A DNA stretch of 64,000 nt from Bacteroidota bacterium (GTDB lineage Bacteria > Bacteroidota > Bacteroidia > Bacteroidales > SKPS01): contig JAKLII010000003.1 of the NCBI GenBank assembly GCA_022709695.1, forward strand, positions 1 through 64,000. The letters run 5' to 3'. A program made the translations under genes and the position numbers. Shown in pieces: positions 35,816-43,646 of this stretch. Within the stretch, counting starts at the first letter, position 1; the number at the start of each line of letters is the position of its first letter. The notes beneath the pieces are model-generated. The model ran no database searches and was not told the origin of the DNA. It saw nothing but the letters and a program-made list of their open reading frames with translations.

Positions 35816-35865
35816 AATACAGGTTGTTAACAGGTTGATAATATTAACCACTTTTCAACAGAGTG

Positions 35866-35873
35866 CAAAAGTA
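35866..35873 (-). promoter_or_regulatory. Candidate -7 box for tonB
   Basis: On the minus strand TACTTTTG matches TAnnTTTG, 50 bp upstream of ATG 35815. A GTTGTTAACAGGTTGATAATATTAAC-like AT-rich stretch lies between the box and the gene. Confidence 0.4.
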
Positions 35874-35896
35874 GTATCTTTTCTGATGCAGTAATA

Positions 35897-36307
35897 CTAT
35901 CCCTGCAAAATTGATTTTTTCTGTTGATGCCCTCTTGGGTTGAGCAACCAAATTGCCACACCCACAAAGGTGCCGGCGGAATCAGCCATAAAATCAAACC
36001 AGGAGGCTTGCCGGTTAACAGGAATCAAAAATTGCAGGAACTCGGTGAAAGCCCCAAAAACCATACCAGCAATAATTGCTATGACGATGGGTTGACATCG
36101 CCATTTTCTTGCCTGTTCCCGGTTATATAATGCCCTGAGGATAAGCATACTCCATACAAGAAACAGCAGGCCATGCACAAAAAGGTCAAAGCCATCGATA
36201 TTTTTCAGCTGTTTCAGATCCGGAATTCTGTTGCCGGGAAACAGGGTCGCGACAAGGATAGCCGCACTCCAGACTACCAGAAGTGTTCTCCGGTTTTTCC
36301 GGTGCAT
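35897..36307 (-). CDS. VanZ-family membrane protein (136 aa)
   Basis: Four hydrophobic segments with VanZ-like features: AILVATLFPGNRIP, DGFDLFVHGLLFLVWSMLIL, FGAFTEFLQFLIPVNRQASWFDFMADSAG (the conserved E-Q-R-D region), and a last helix. The family is named for teicoplanin-resistance VanZ, but this small form is widespread with no known role and is not evidence of resistance. Its ATG overlaps the gcvH stop codon by one base (TAATG), so translation is coupled. Confidence 0.85.
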   Translation of the reverse strand: MHRKNRRTLLVVWSAAILVATLFPGNRIPDLKQLKNIDGFDLFVHGLLFLVWSMLILRALYNREQARKWRCQPIVIAIIAGMVFGAFTEFLQFLIPVNRQASWFDFMADSAGTFVGVAIWLLNPRGHQQKKSILQG

Positions 36308-36687
36308 TAAGCTCCGATCAGGTTCCCGTAGTCTTCTGCCGACAGCAGATCATCGAGTTCTTCCGGATTGTCGATCCTGATGCTGATCACCCAGCCTTCG
36401 CCGTAAGGATCCTTGTTCAGCAATTCAGGAGCCGAACCCAGGGTTTCATTGAACGCCACAATTTCACCTCCCACCGGCATGAACATGTCGGAAACGGTTT
36501 TCACGGCTTCAATGGTACCGAAAGACTCTCCCTTTGCCAATGTTTCACCTACGGTTTCGACTTCCACAAATACGATGTCGCCAAGCTCGCCCTGAGCATA
36601 TTCGGTGATGCCTATAAACGCCATATCGTCTTCAACACGAATCCATTCGTGATCTTCGGTGTACTTGAGATTTTCAGGAATTTGCAT
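36307..36687 (-). CDS. gcvH: Glycine cleavage system H protein
   Basis: The 126-aa protein is the lipoyl carrier of the glycine cleavage complex. Lipoylation site K63 lies in FGTIEAVKTVSDMFMP. Family motifs include YTEDHEWIRVED, YAQGELGDIVFVE and PYGEGWVISI. gcvT and gcvP are elsewhere. It is co-transcribed with the vanZ-like gene downstream. Confidence 0.96.
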   Translation of the reverse strand: MQIPENLKYTEDHEWIRVEDDMAFIGITEYAQGELGDIVFVEVETVGETLAKGESFGTIEAVKTVSDMFMPVGGEIVAFNETLGSAPELLNKDPYGEGWVISIRIDNPEELDDLLSAEDYGNLIGA

Positions 36688-36718
36688 TGTATGCTGTTTT
36701 ATTGGTTGGATAACAGGC

Positions 36719-36749
36719 CAAAATTAAAGTAAAAAACTGAGTTTGCAAC
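36719..36749 (-). promoter_or_regulatory. Candidate promoter of gcvH
   Basis: On the minus strand TAATTTTG (36719-36726) matches TAnnTTTG, 31 bp upstream of ATG 36687. GTTG (36746-36749) stands 19 bp further upstream in the -33 position. Confidence 0.5.
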
Positions 36750-36800
36750 ATCCGGGATTTACAAATCTCAGCGTCATCATACAGATTCGGTTTTTCCATT

Positions 36801-37499
36801 TCAGTACACTACCAGTTTGAAGCCTACCCCATGCACGTTCACAATGTTTACATTGGGATCCGCTTTGAGGTATTTGCGTATTTTGGTGATGTACACATCC
36901 ATGCTTCGTGCATTGAAATAGCTGTCGTCCTGCCAGATGGTCTTTAGTGCCTCCGTCCTCTCCAACACAAGATTGGGCCTCTCGCACAACATTTTCAGCA
37001 GTCCTGCTTCTTTGGAGGTGAGCTTAACTTCCCCTTCGGGTGTTTCAAGCGTTTGTTTCTGGTAGTCGAACCGAAGGGTACCTATCTCAAATACCTCATT
37101 CTGCCGGGCTACTCCGGAACTCACCAGATCTATTCTGCGGAGAATTGCCTGGATGCGTGCCAACAGCTCCTCCATGCTGAAAGGCTTGGTAAGATAGTCA
37201 TCGGCACCGGCACTGAAGCCTTTGAGGATATCTTCCTGCATCGATTTGGCTGTAAGAAATAATACCGGAATCTCACGGTTTACTATTCTGATATCCTGGG
37301 TAAGGGAAAAACCATCTTTCAGGGGCATCATCACATCAACAATGCAAAAATCAAACTCCTGCCGGGTAAATGTCTCCCATGCCTCCCTGCCGTTTACACA
37401 CAATACCGTCGGAAATCCCTTGGCCTCCAGATAGGCTTTTAGGATGGTCCCCAGGTTCTGATCATCTTCCGCAAGCAGAATTTTTGTTTTTCCGTTCAT
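36801..37499 (-). CDS. OmpR-family response regulator (RprY-like, 232 aa)
   Basis: REC domain at residues 5-120, with E11/D12/D13, phosphoacceptor D55 (FCIVDVMMP), T and K in LFLTAKS and DDYLTKPF. The winged-helix DNA-binding domain lies at about 135-232 (LTSKEAGLLKMLCERPNLVLERTEAL, SMDVYITKIRKYLK, VHGVGFKLVVY). Its kinase gene lies 8 bp upstream. OmpR-type regulators bind tandem half-sites about 10 bp apart, which fits the TTAAC array upstream of the kinase gene. It resembles the Bacteroides RprXY system. Confidence 0.92.
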   Translation of the reverse strand: MNGKTKILLAEDDQNLGTILKAYLEAKGFPTVLCVNGREAWETFTRQEFDFCIVDVMMPLKDGFSLTQDIRIVNREIPVLFLTAKSMQEDILKGFSAGADDYLTKPFSMEELLARIQAILRRIDLVSSGVARQNEVFEIGTLRFDYQKQTLETPEGEVKLTSKEAGLLKMLCERPNLVLERTEALKTIWQDDSYFNARSMDVYITKIRKYLKADPNVNIVNVHGVGFKLVVY

Positions 37500-37507
37500 G
37501 ATGTTGT

Positions 37508-39145
37508 CTATTTGTTGGATTTTTGGGGTACCTGATGCCTCGGCAATGTGATTCTGAAGGTACTCCCTTTCTGTAACTCGCTCTCAACCCTGATGGTGCC
37601 CGAATGGCGATCGAGAATGTATTTCACATAACTCAACCCCAGTCCAAACCCTTTCACATTATGCAGATTGCCGGTTGAAACCCTGAACAGTTTATCGAAA
37701 ATACGCTTCTGGTTGGTTTTTGAAATCCCAATACCGGAATCCTGTACCGAGATAAATAACTGATCCCCTTTATCGTGGGTTAGAATTTTGATCTCCGGAA
37801 TTTCACGCGAATATTTGATTCCGTTGTCTACCAGATTTGAAATCATGTTATGCAGATGCGTGCGGTCGCCGGTTATCACCGGATCAGCAGCAAGAAACTT
37901 GGTGTGGATACTTCCATTCTGCTGGTCCACCAGTGGCTGATATTTGGATAATACATGCAGAATCAGTTCATGCATATCGACTGGCTCAAAGTAAAGGTAC
38001 AAATGCCCCTTATCGATCACGGCAGTCTGCAGGATCCTTTCAGCCATTTTCCCCAGCCTGCGGTTTTCGTTATCGATAATCTGCAGATAATTTTCATATA
38101 CCTCATCCGATTTCACAATATCCTTATCGCGCAATGCTTCACAGGCCAGGGAGATGGTAGAAACCGGGGTTTTGAATTCATGGGTCATGTTGTTGATGAA
38201 ATCATTCTTCATTTCTCCTATCTTTTTCTGACGGTAGATACTGCCTGTAATATAGAAAAAGGAAAGAATCAGTATCAGAATCAGGACAAAGGATGCGGTC
38301 ATGACGTAACCCTGTTTGGCAAAGAGATACTGGGTGTCTCCCGGGAAAACAACTACCAGATAGATGGGCTTTGAGAGCCTGAGGGATGGGAAAAGGCTGT
38401 ACACAAATCCTGAATGTTTGAGGGATTCTTCAATCTCTTTGGTATTACTGAACAAATGGGTTCCGCTGAATGGAAAGTACAAACCAAAATTAAAGCTGAG
38501 TTTCAATCCCTCGTTCCCCAATTCTTCGGCCAGCAAATCCCCAATAAGCGCTGAATCGGTAAAGCGGCTTTTTATTTTTTCAGGATTCCCTTCGGTGAGA
38601 TGCATAATCTCCTCTTCCAGCTGGGTTTTTGTATTGTTGAAGACTTCTATTTCAGAGCTGATTCTTCCGATGCTTTCCAATACCGAATCGAGGGCGGTAC
38701 GAAAGTCGGGGTTTGTTCGCATCTGCATCTGCTTAAGGTCATCACGTAAAGATGCTAGTGATTCGCCACCGGAATTCAGTCCGGTAAGCAGGGTGTCTGC
38801 CATCCATCCGAGCGATGGGAGACCTTTCGGCAAAGGCACCACCGAATCGGCGGGCTGGCCAAGGTAGGATGGAAGGGGAACTGTGTCGTAATAGACTGCT
38901 TTGCCTGTGGTGTCGAAAACCTGACGGGTACTGCCGCTCCCCTGCATCTGCTTCTCCTTTGCCGACACCATGGCCAATCGTTCAAGCCGCCAGACAGCAC
39001 GCGCAACTGCCTGATTTACCGATTGCCTGAAATGGCTCTCCTTCACCTGAATCGCATCACGGATCCAGTAGGTCTGGATCAGGATCAATCCAGTGATGCT
39101 GATCAGACTGAACAGGATCAGAAAGCGTAATTTCCACTCTTTCAT
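37508..39145 (-). CDS. Sensor histidine kinase (RprX-like, 545 aa)
   Basis: ATG 39145 (MKEWKLRFLILFSLISITGL) starts directly with the first membrane helix; the 13 codons upstream are dropped. A periplasmic domain at about 35-280 is rich in helices and prolines. The second membrane helix is VMTASFVLILILILSFFYITG. HisKA has the phosphoacceptor in NNMTHEFKTPVSTISL. The HATPase domain has N box NMISNLVDNGIKYS and G boxes DSGIGI and GFGLGLSYVK. It probably phosphorylates the adjacent OmpR-type regulator. Confidence 0.92.
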   Translation of the reverse strand: MKEWKLRFLILFSLISITGLILIQTYWIRDAIQVKESHFRQSVNQAVARAVWRLERLAMVSAKEKQMQGSGSTRQVFDTTGKAVYYDTVPLPSYLGQPADSVVPLPKGLPSLGWMADTLLTGLNSGGESLASLRDDLKQMQMRTNPDFRTALDSVLESIGRISSEIEVFNNTKTQLEEEIMHLTEGNPEKIKSRFTDSALIGDLLAEELGNEGLKLSFNFGLYFPFSGTHLFSNTKEIEESLKHSGFVYSLFPSLRLSKPIYLVVVFPGDTQYLFAKQGYVMTASFVLILILILSFFYITGSIYRQKKIGEMKNDFINNMTHEFKTPVSTISLACEALRDKDIVKSDEVYENYLQIIDNENRRLGKMAERILQTAVIDKGHLYLYFEPVDMHELILHVLSKYQPLVDQQNGSIHTKFLAADPVITGDRTHLHNMISNLVDNGIKYSREIPEIKILTHDKGDQLFISVQDSGIGISKTNQKRIFDKLFRVSTGNLHNVKGFGLGLSYVKYILDRHSGTIRVESELQKGSTFRITLPRHQVPQKSNK

Positions 39146-39150
39146 CACGG

Positions 39151-39158
39151 CAAAGGTA
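39151..39158 (-). promoter_or_regulatory. Candidate -7 box for the RprXY-like operon
   Basis: On the minus strand TACCTTTG matches TAnnTTTG, 5 bp upstream of ATG 39145. This would give a nearly leaderless transcript, or a start codon slightly further in. The TTAAC array lies 30 bp upstream, a fitting place for an activator. Confidence 0.4.
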
Positions 39159-39188
39159 CCAATCTCAGCATCCCTGCCATGCAATTGG

Positions 39189-39223
39189 TTAACATATTTT
39201 AACGTTTGTTAAAGGCTTTTAAC
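39189..39223. promoter_or_regulatory. Four half-sites TTAAC/TTAAC/TTAAA/TTAAC at exact 10-bp spacing: probable response-regulator operator
   Basis: TTAAC at 39189, 39199 and 39219 and TTAAA at 39209 repeat on one DNA face with five bases between copies. This is the layout bound by dimers of OmpR-family regulators. The array sits between the divergent kinase gene and the secreted-protein gene, just upstream of the candidate -7 boxes of both (39151-39158 minus, 39247-39254 plus). It fits autoregulation and control of the secreted protein by the neighbouring regulator. Binding is inferred. Confidence 0.6.
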
Positions 39224-39246
39224 AGATGGCATACAACGTATGTACT

Positions 39247-39254
39247 TAATTTTG
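39247..39254 (+). promoter_or_regulatory. Candidate -7 box for the secreted T9SS-type protein
   Basis: TAATTTTG matches TAnnTTTG, 23 bp upstream of ATG 39278. The TTAAC array ends 23 bp upstream of it, where the -33 element would be, which suits activation by a bound regulator. Confidence 0.5.
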
Positions 39255-39277
39255 CTGCATTCAAACGATATGCAACC

Positions 39278-40036
39278 ATGAAACGGCGGATTCTTACTGG
39301 CTTCATCATCCTGGCAACTGCCACCCTGGCACTCACTGCCCAGACTGATACCACCCGGAAAGGTTCAGTCTATTTCAAAAGCATCAGGATTATCGGAAAT
39401 GACACTCTGGTTGAGGAGAAGAACATGGATCTGGATTACGGAACTTCAGGGTTTAGCTTCAGGTTTGGCGATGAGGAGGATTCCCTCTCATCCGACGACA
39501 TGATCCGTGAGTTCCGGTTTGACACCCCCGACTCTCTCGATCTCAACCGGTTATTCAGGAATCCGCAATGGTCTGAGCCATTCAACAGCGATTCATTGCT
39601 CAACCATTTTCGTTTCAGTTTTCCCGAAATTGAGGTTCCCGGGGATGAACCTTACCATTTTGAATTCAGGCTCCCTGACGAGGGATCCTTTGGTTATCCG
39701 GATAATCCCGGTCAGCAACTGATCAGGCCAGGTAGTTTTCCAGTGTTCTCAGTGGAAGATGTAGCCATTTATCCGGAATCCAACAGTGTAAAAAATTTCG
39801 TGATCAGGCCGGTACCGGGGGCAGGGATTTTTCTGGTTGAAGCAGATCTGAACAATAAAAAAAGTGAATATACCGTTTACGACAACAAAGGCAAAGTACT
39901 GTACAGTGAGAAATTCAGGAATGAAGGGGGGAGTTTCCGGAGGGTTTTAACCCTGAAAGAACTGGGAACTGGCACGTATTTTGTTGAAGTGAAAAACGGC
40001 AGAAGCATCAAGAAAAAGCGACTTACCCTACGGTAA
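39278..40036 (+). CDS. Secreted protein with T9SS-type C-terminal domain (252 aa)
   Basis: ATG 39278 gives a signal peptide (RRILTGFIILATATLALTAQ). The middle is acidic and serine/aspartate-rich (GDEEDSLSSDDMIREF, DTPDSLDLNRLF) with no recognised domain. The last 80 residues resemble a type A T9SS sorting domain: VKNFVIRPVPGAGIFLVEAD, YTVYDNKGKVLYSEKF, LKELGTGTYFVEVKNG and a basic KKKRLTLR end. It is probably moved across the outer membrane by T9SS or retained in the envelope. It is divergent from the RprXY-like operon and likely regulated by it. Confidence 0.8.
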   Translation: MKRRILTGFIILATATLALTAQTDTTRKGSVYFKSIRIIGNDTLVEEKNMDLDYGTSGFSFRFGDEEDSLSSDDMIREFRFDTPDSLDLNRLFRNPQWSEPFNSDSLLNHFRFSFPEIEVPGDEPYHFEFRLPDEGSFGYPDNPGQQLIRPGSFPVFSVEDVAIYPESNSVKNFVIRPVPGAGIFLVEADLNNKKSEYTVYDNKGKVLYSEKFRNEGGSFRRVLTLKELGTGTYFVEVKNGRSIKKKRLTLR

Positions 40037-40094
40037 GATTTTATCAGCCGAGTAATTCGTTTCTTAAGTGAATTTTGGTTATGGTTTTTATGCG

Positions 40095-40124
40095 GGAGAG
40101 GCCGGGAGGTCTCTCCTTTTTTTT
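40095..40124 (+). terminator. Rho-independent terminator of the secreted-protein gene
   Basis: The stem GGAGAG/CTCTCC (40095-40100 and 40111-40116) with a 10-base loop is followed by eight T residues (40117-40124). It lies 58 bp after the stop, overlapping the 3' end of the convergent pheS. Confidence 0.7.
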
Positions 40125-41145
40125 ATCCCGAAACGAACTGACTCAAAAATCGCAGGTCGTTCTCACTGAGAAGTCTGATATCCCGGATCTGGTATTTCAG
40201 CATGGCAATACGGTCGTATCCCATTCCGAAGGCAAAACCGGAGTATATGTCAGGGTCAATACCACAGTTTTCCAGCACATTGGGATCCACCATGCCACAT
40301 CCCATAATTTCGAGCCACCCCGAGTATTTACAGATGTTGCACCCTTTGCCTCCACAGATATTACACGACACATCCATCTCGGCTGAAGGCTCTGTAAAGG
40401 GGAAGTACGATGGGCGGAGCCTTATACGGGTTTCCGGGCCAAACATTTCACGTGCAAAGAAATAGAGGTCATGTTTCAGATGTGCCATTGAGATGTTGCG
40501 GTCGATATAGAGCCCTTCCACCTGATGGAAAAAACAATGGGAACGGGCAGAGATGGCTTCGTTGCGGTAAACCCTGCCGGGAGAGATTGTACGGATGGGA
40601 GGTTTCTGGTTTTCCATTACCCTTACCTGAACCGAGGAGGTGTGGGTGCGGAGTGCAATCTCGGGGTTTTTGTCGATGAAAAAGGTGTCCTGCATTTCCC
40701 TTGCCGGGTGCTCGGGAGGGAAGTTCAGGGCAGAAAAATTATGCCAGTCGTCCTCGATTTCAGGGCCTTCTGACACTGTATATCCGAGCCGTGTAAAAAT
40801 GGCTGTGATTTCCTTCTTTACCAGGGTAAGGGGATGAAAAGCACCGGGTGGGGTAAGGATAGCCGGTCGGGTTAAGTCTGTAACCGGTGCAGAGGAAGCC
40901 AGGGGAACGCTTTCGAAATGCGCTTTCCAGTGCTCATAACTTTCAGCGGCGAGATTTTTCAACTGATTCACAAGTTGTCCGACTTCCCGTTTCTCCTCTG
41001 CGGGAACCTCTTTAAAATGTTCAAAGAGTTCAGCCAGCGCCCCCTTTTTTCCGAGGTATTCGATTCTGAAAGCTTCCAGCTCTTCCGGAGTCTGGATGGA
41101 GGCAGACCGGATTGCTTCCGTCAACTTTTCAATACGTTGCTTCAT
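40123..41145 (-). CDS. pheS: Phenylalanine-tRNA ligase alpha subunit
   Basis: The 340-aa protein has the N-terminal coiled coil (residues 1-90) and the class II catalytic core: GPEIEDDWHNFSALNFPPEHPARE (motif region), LRTHTSSVQVR, GRVYRNEAISARSHCFFHQVEG and FGMGYDRIAML. A cysteine cluster (CNICGGKGCNIC) marks the zinc-like insert seen in many bacterial PheS. The beta subunit pheT is not adjacent. It follows the isomerase gene by 30 bp. Confidence 0.96.
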   Translation of the reverse strand: MKQRIEKLTEAIRSASIQTPEELEAFRIEYLGKKGALAELFEHFKEVPAEEKREVGQLVNQLKNLAAESYEHWKAHFESVPLASSAPVTDLTRPAILTPPGAFHPLTLVKKEITAIFTRLGYTVSEGPEIEDDWHNFSALNFPPEHPAREMQDTFFIDKNPEIALRTHTSSVQVRVMENQKPPIRTISPGRVYRNEAISARSHCFFHQVEGLYIDRNISMAHLKHDLYFFAREMFGPETRIRLRPSYFPFTEPSAEMDVSCNICGGKGCNICKYSGWLEIMGCGMVDPNVLENCGIDPDIYSGFAFGMGYDRIAMLKYQIRDIRLLSENDLRFLSQFVSG

Positions 41146-41175
41146 GGCCGGGAGAGGTATTACCTGATATGGGGT

Positions 41176-41916
41176 TTATTCTGATGCCGGATAATCGGTA
41201 ACGATCTCCACCTTCATTCTGATGTCTTTCACAGGGCGGTCGTTGGGGCCTGTTTTCTGCGCAGCAATCAGATCAATTACATTCAGGCCATCAATCACTT
41301 CACCATAGACGGTATACCCGCCATCGAGGTGTGGTGTACCGCCAACGGTGGTATAGGTTTCGATCTGCTGCTGGGTAAACTTAATTCCAAACCTCTGTTC
41401 GAAACCGGCGAGTTCTTCGCGGGTATACACCTTACCCTGCACGATGTAAAATTGGCTGCCGCTTGAGGCTTTGGATGGATTAACCTGATCGGGCATCCGG
41501 GCTGCAGATAAAACCCCTTTCTTGTGAATGAGATCAGACCGGAATTCCGCGGGAACGGTATATCCGGGGCCACCATTGCCCAGTGGAGCACCGACAGCGG
41601 CACGCTTCGAATCGGGATCACCCCCCTGGATCATAAAGCCGTTGATGACCCGGTGAAACAGGAGGCTGTCGAAGAACCCTTCACGGGCCAGCTTCAGGAA
41701 ATTATCACGGTGAAGCGGAGTTTCATTGTAAAGTTTCACGGTCATCGTACCAAAATCGGTGATGATCTTTACCACTGCTTCTTTGGTTGCTTCAGGTTTT
41801 TTCAGGGTATCCTGCATCTGTGCATCACCGGTTCGGTCAGCAGGTGGCTGGGCATTCCCGCAACCGGCAGCGGTCAGAAATATTATGGCTATCAGGGCGT
41901 TGAAAAGTGTTTTCAT
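41176..41916 (-). CDS. Cyclophilin-type peptidyl-prolyl isomerase lipoprotein (246 aa)
   Basis: ATG 41916 gives a lipoprotein signal (LFNALIAIIFLTAAGC, Cys19). The in-frame ATG 41928 is possible; starting at 41979 would overlap tdk. The cyclophilin domain spans about 50-240: NFLKLAREGFFDSLLFHRVINGFMIQGGDP, and SSGSQFYIVQG. An insert (TREELAGFEQRFGIKFTQQQIETYTTVGGTP) replaces the loop before GYTVYGEVIDGL, as in other Bacteroidota forms. It helps fold envelope proteins. Confidence 0.92.
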   Translation of the reverse strand: MKTLFNALIAIIFLTAAGCGNAQPPADRTGDAQMQDTLKKPEATKEAVVKIITDFGTMTVKLYNETPLHRDNFLKLAREGFFDSLLFHRVINGFMIQGGDPDSKRAAVGAPLGNGGPGYTVPAEFRSDLIHKKGVLSAARMPDQVNPSKASSGSQFYIVQGKVYTREELAGFEQRFGIKFTQQQIETYTTVGGTPHLDGGYTVYGEVIDGLNVIDLIAAQKTGPNDRPVKDIRMKVEIVTDYPASE

Positions 41917-41942
41917 AGGTCTGGTCATTTGGAGGTGCAAAA

Positions 41943-42518
41943 TTAGGATTTTTTCAGCAGGTTGAAACAGGAGCGGCACAATGGTTCATAGCGATCGGCC
42001 TCGCCCAGGAGAACCCTTTTGTTGTCGGGGGATTTCCTGAAGGAGTAAAGGGCTGGCGCTCCACATTGCATGCACACCGCATGAACCTTGGTTACGTATT
42101 CTGCCACAGCAAGCAGTTCGGGCATGGGGCCGAAAGGGACTCCAAGATAATCCATGTCGAGCCCGGCGACAATCACCCTTACTCCCTGGTTTGCAAGGGT
42201 GTTGCATACATGCACCAGCTCGGGATCGAAAAACTGGGCCTCGTCGATGCCTACCACCTCTGCATCGTGCACCAGCAATAAAATCTGAGAAGCTGACTCT
42301 ACCGGGGTGGATGCCAGAAAACGTTCATCGTGGGAGACGATGTTGAGGGTATGGTAACGATTGTCCACGGTGGGCTTGAATAACACTGTTTTCTGCTTGG
42401 CAAGCTGCGCCCTGCGCATCCTCCGGATCAGCTCCTCGGTTTTGCCGGAGAACATCGAGCCACATATCACTTCGATGCAACCACGGATGCGCTGGATTTC
42501 GGAAGGAGTATCGTACAT
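41943..42518 (-). CDS. tdk: Thymidine kinase (type II)
   Basis: The 191-aa protein salvages thymidine to dTMP. The P-loop is [14 protein letters not shown]. The switch region is [11 protein letters not shown] and the thymidine site lasso is near [13 protein letters not shown]. Zinc cysteines are C-x2-C (CMQC) and C-x2-C (CRSC). It is the first gene of a probable operon with the isomerase and pheS genes. Confidence 0.96.
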   Translation of the reverse strand: MYDTPSEIQRIRGCIEVICGSMFSGKTEELIRRMRRAQLAKQKTVLFKPTVDNRYHTLNIVSHDERFLASTPVESASQILLLVHDAEVVGIDEAQFFDPELVHVCNTLANQGVRVIVAGLDMDYLGVPFGPMPELLAVAEYVTKVHAVCMQCGAPALYSFRKSPDNKRVLLGEADRYEPLCRSCFNLLKKS

Positions 42519-42597
42519 GCGTTGTGTTTTTGCTTTTTCCCGGGTTTTCCTCAGGAGGGTTATTTGCCCCTGGGATCATACTTCCGGCAGGTTTGTG

Positions 42598-42637
42598 TAT
42601 TTTTGTGCCGGATACGCCCGCAAGGGGGCACAAAAAT
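42598..42637 (+). promoter_or_regulatory. Candidate -7 box overlapping an 11-bp inverted repeat
   Basis: TATTTTTG (42598-42605) matches TAnnTTTG, 76 bp upstream of ATG 42682. The same bases form the left arm of an inverted repeat (42599-42609 with 42627-42637, ending GTGCC/GGCAC). It could be a leader hairpin, an operator over the promoter, or a terminator of tdk-side antisense transcription. The remaining gap 42519-42597 shows nothing else. Confidence 0.35.
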
Positions 42638-42681
42638 AACAACATTCAGCGTTATAAGCCACACCCAACCCCAATCACAAC

Positions 42682-43557
42682 ATGACCCATCACCGATATG
42701 CAGATGAGCTGGATCATCTCACCCGCAAAATCATCGACCGCATCGGATCCATCACCCGGTACAGCGGCAGGATACCCGCTATTGAGTTAGACCTGGCACT
42801 GGAAGAGATCCGCAGGCTGTACGATCTTTGTTCGCTGATCCGCTCACTGGAAGCCTCTGTACCCTACGGCCCTGCAGACGAACCTGTTCAACAGGCTGTC
42901 GATACTGCTGCTGATGCATTCACAGCCAATGAGGTGCAGCAGCCGGTATCTGCGCAACCCCAACCTGAACCCGTGACATCGCAAGAGGAAATGGTTCAAC
43001 CCGAACCGGTACCCGAAGTTATTCAACCCGAACCGGTACCCGAAATTATTCAACCTGAACCGGTACCTGTACAGCCCGAACCTGAGGCTGTACGCCCGAA
43101 ACCGGTAGCGGCAGAGACTTCTGCCGGGGTGCAGCCCGCTGCTTCGGTGGTGAAACCCTCTGCTGCTCCGAAAGTTGCAGAGCAGAAGGAAAAGGAGACC
43201 TCCCGCGGTGACGGGAAAAAAATTCTGGGCGAGGCGCTGATAAAAGGGGGGGCACAATCCATTAACGATCTGATTGCAGCCAGGTTTTCGGATCAGAGCA
43301 TTTCGGGGCGTATGCAGCACAACCCCATCAGCAACCTGAAGACCGCTATCGGGATCAACGAGAAGTTCATCTTTGTGTATGAGCTGTTTATGGGCAATAT
43401 GGCCCTGTACAATGAAGTGATCGAACAGCTGAACACCATGCCGGGACGAAACGAAGCCATTGCACTGATGGAAGAACTTCGTTCGCAGTATCACTGGGAT
43501 ATTGAGAATATGGCCTTTCAGAAGCTGATTGACATTGTAACCAGAAGATACAGCTAG
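42682..43557 (+). CDS. Hypothetical protein with Pro/Glu-rich repeat linker (291 aa)
   Basis: An N-terminal helical domain (about 1-60; DHLTRKIIDRIGSITRY, RRLYDLCSLIRSLE) is joined by a low-complexity linker. The linker has three or more QPEPVPEVI-type units (about 95-150) and Ala/Val stretches. The C-terminal domain (about 175-291) has AQSINDLIAARFSDQSISGRMQ, then PISNLKTAIGINEKFIFVYELFMGNMALYNEVIEQLN. This C-terminal type is familiar in Bacteroidales as a conserved protein of unknown role. It has no signal peptide, so it is cytoplasmic. The gene stands alone. Confidence 0.78.
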   Translation: MTHHRYADELDHLTRKIIDRIGSITRYSGRIPAIELDLALEEIRRLYDLCSLIRSLEASVPYGPADEPVQQAVDTAADAFTANEVQQPVSAQPQPEPVTSQEEMVQPEPVPEVIQPEPVPEIIQPEPVPVQPEPEAVRPKPVAAETSAGVQPAASVVKPSAAPKVAEQKEKETSRGDGKKILGEALIKGGAQSINDLIAARFSDQSISGRMQHNPISNLKTAIGINEKFIFVYELFMGNMALYNEVIEQLNTMPGRNEAIALMEELRSQYHWDIENMAFQKLIDIVTRRYS

Positions 43558-43558
43558 A

Positions 43559-43605
43559 GTTGACAGTCGACAGTCGACAGTCGACAGTCGGTAGTCGGTA
43601 GTTGA
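43559..43605. repeat. Tandem 8-bp repeat (GACAGTC-type)
   Basis: CGACAGTC repeats about four times, then CGGTAGT-type variants follow, directly after the stop codon of the preceding gene. The unit is an imperfect palindrome (GACTGTC). It is too short and spacerless to be CRISPR. It may be a slippage-prone marker. Confidence 0.75.
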
Positions 43606-43646
43606 TTATGTAAAATGTATTGTAAATCAGAATATATAGAAGAAAA

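Noticed and set aside
35897..36307. VanZ-like gene as a glycopeptide-resistance gene
   Set aside because: Only the general VanZ fold is present, with no vanA/H/X/R/S genes. Such proteins are common housekeeping genes.
43559..43605. Tandem GACAGTC repeats as a CRISPR or phage attachment site
   Set aside because: The unit is 8 bp without spacers, and no integrase or tRNA-end duplication is nearby.
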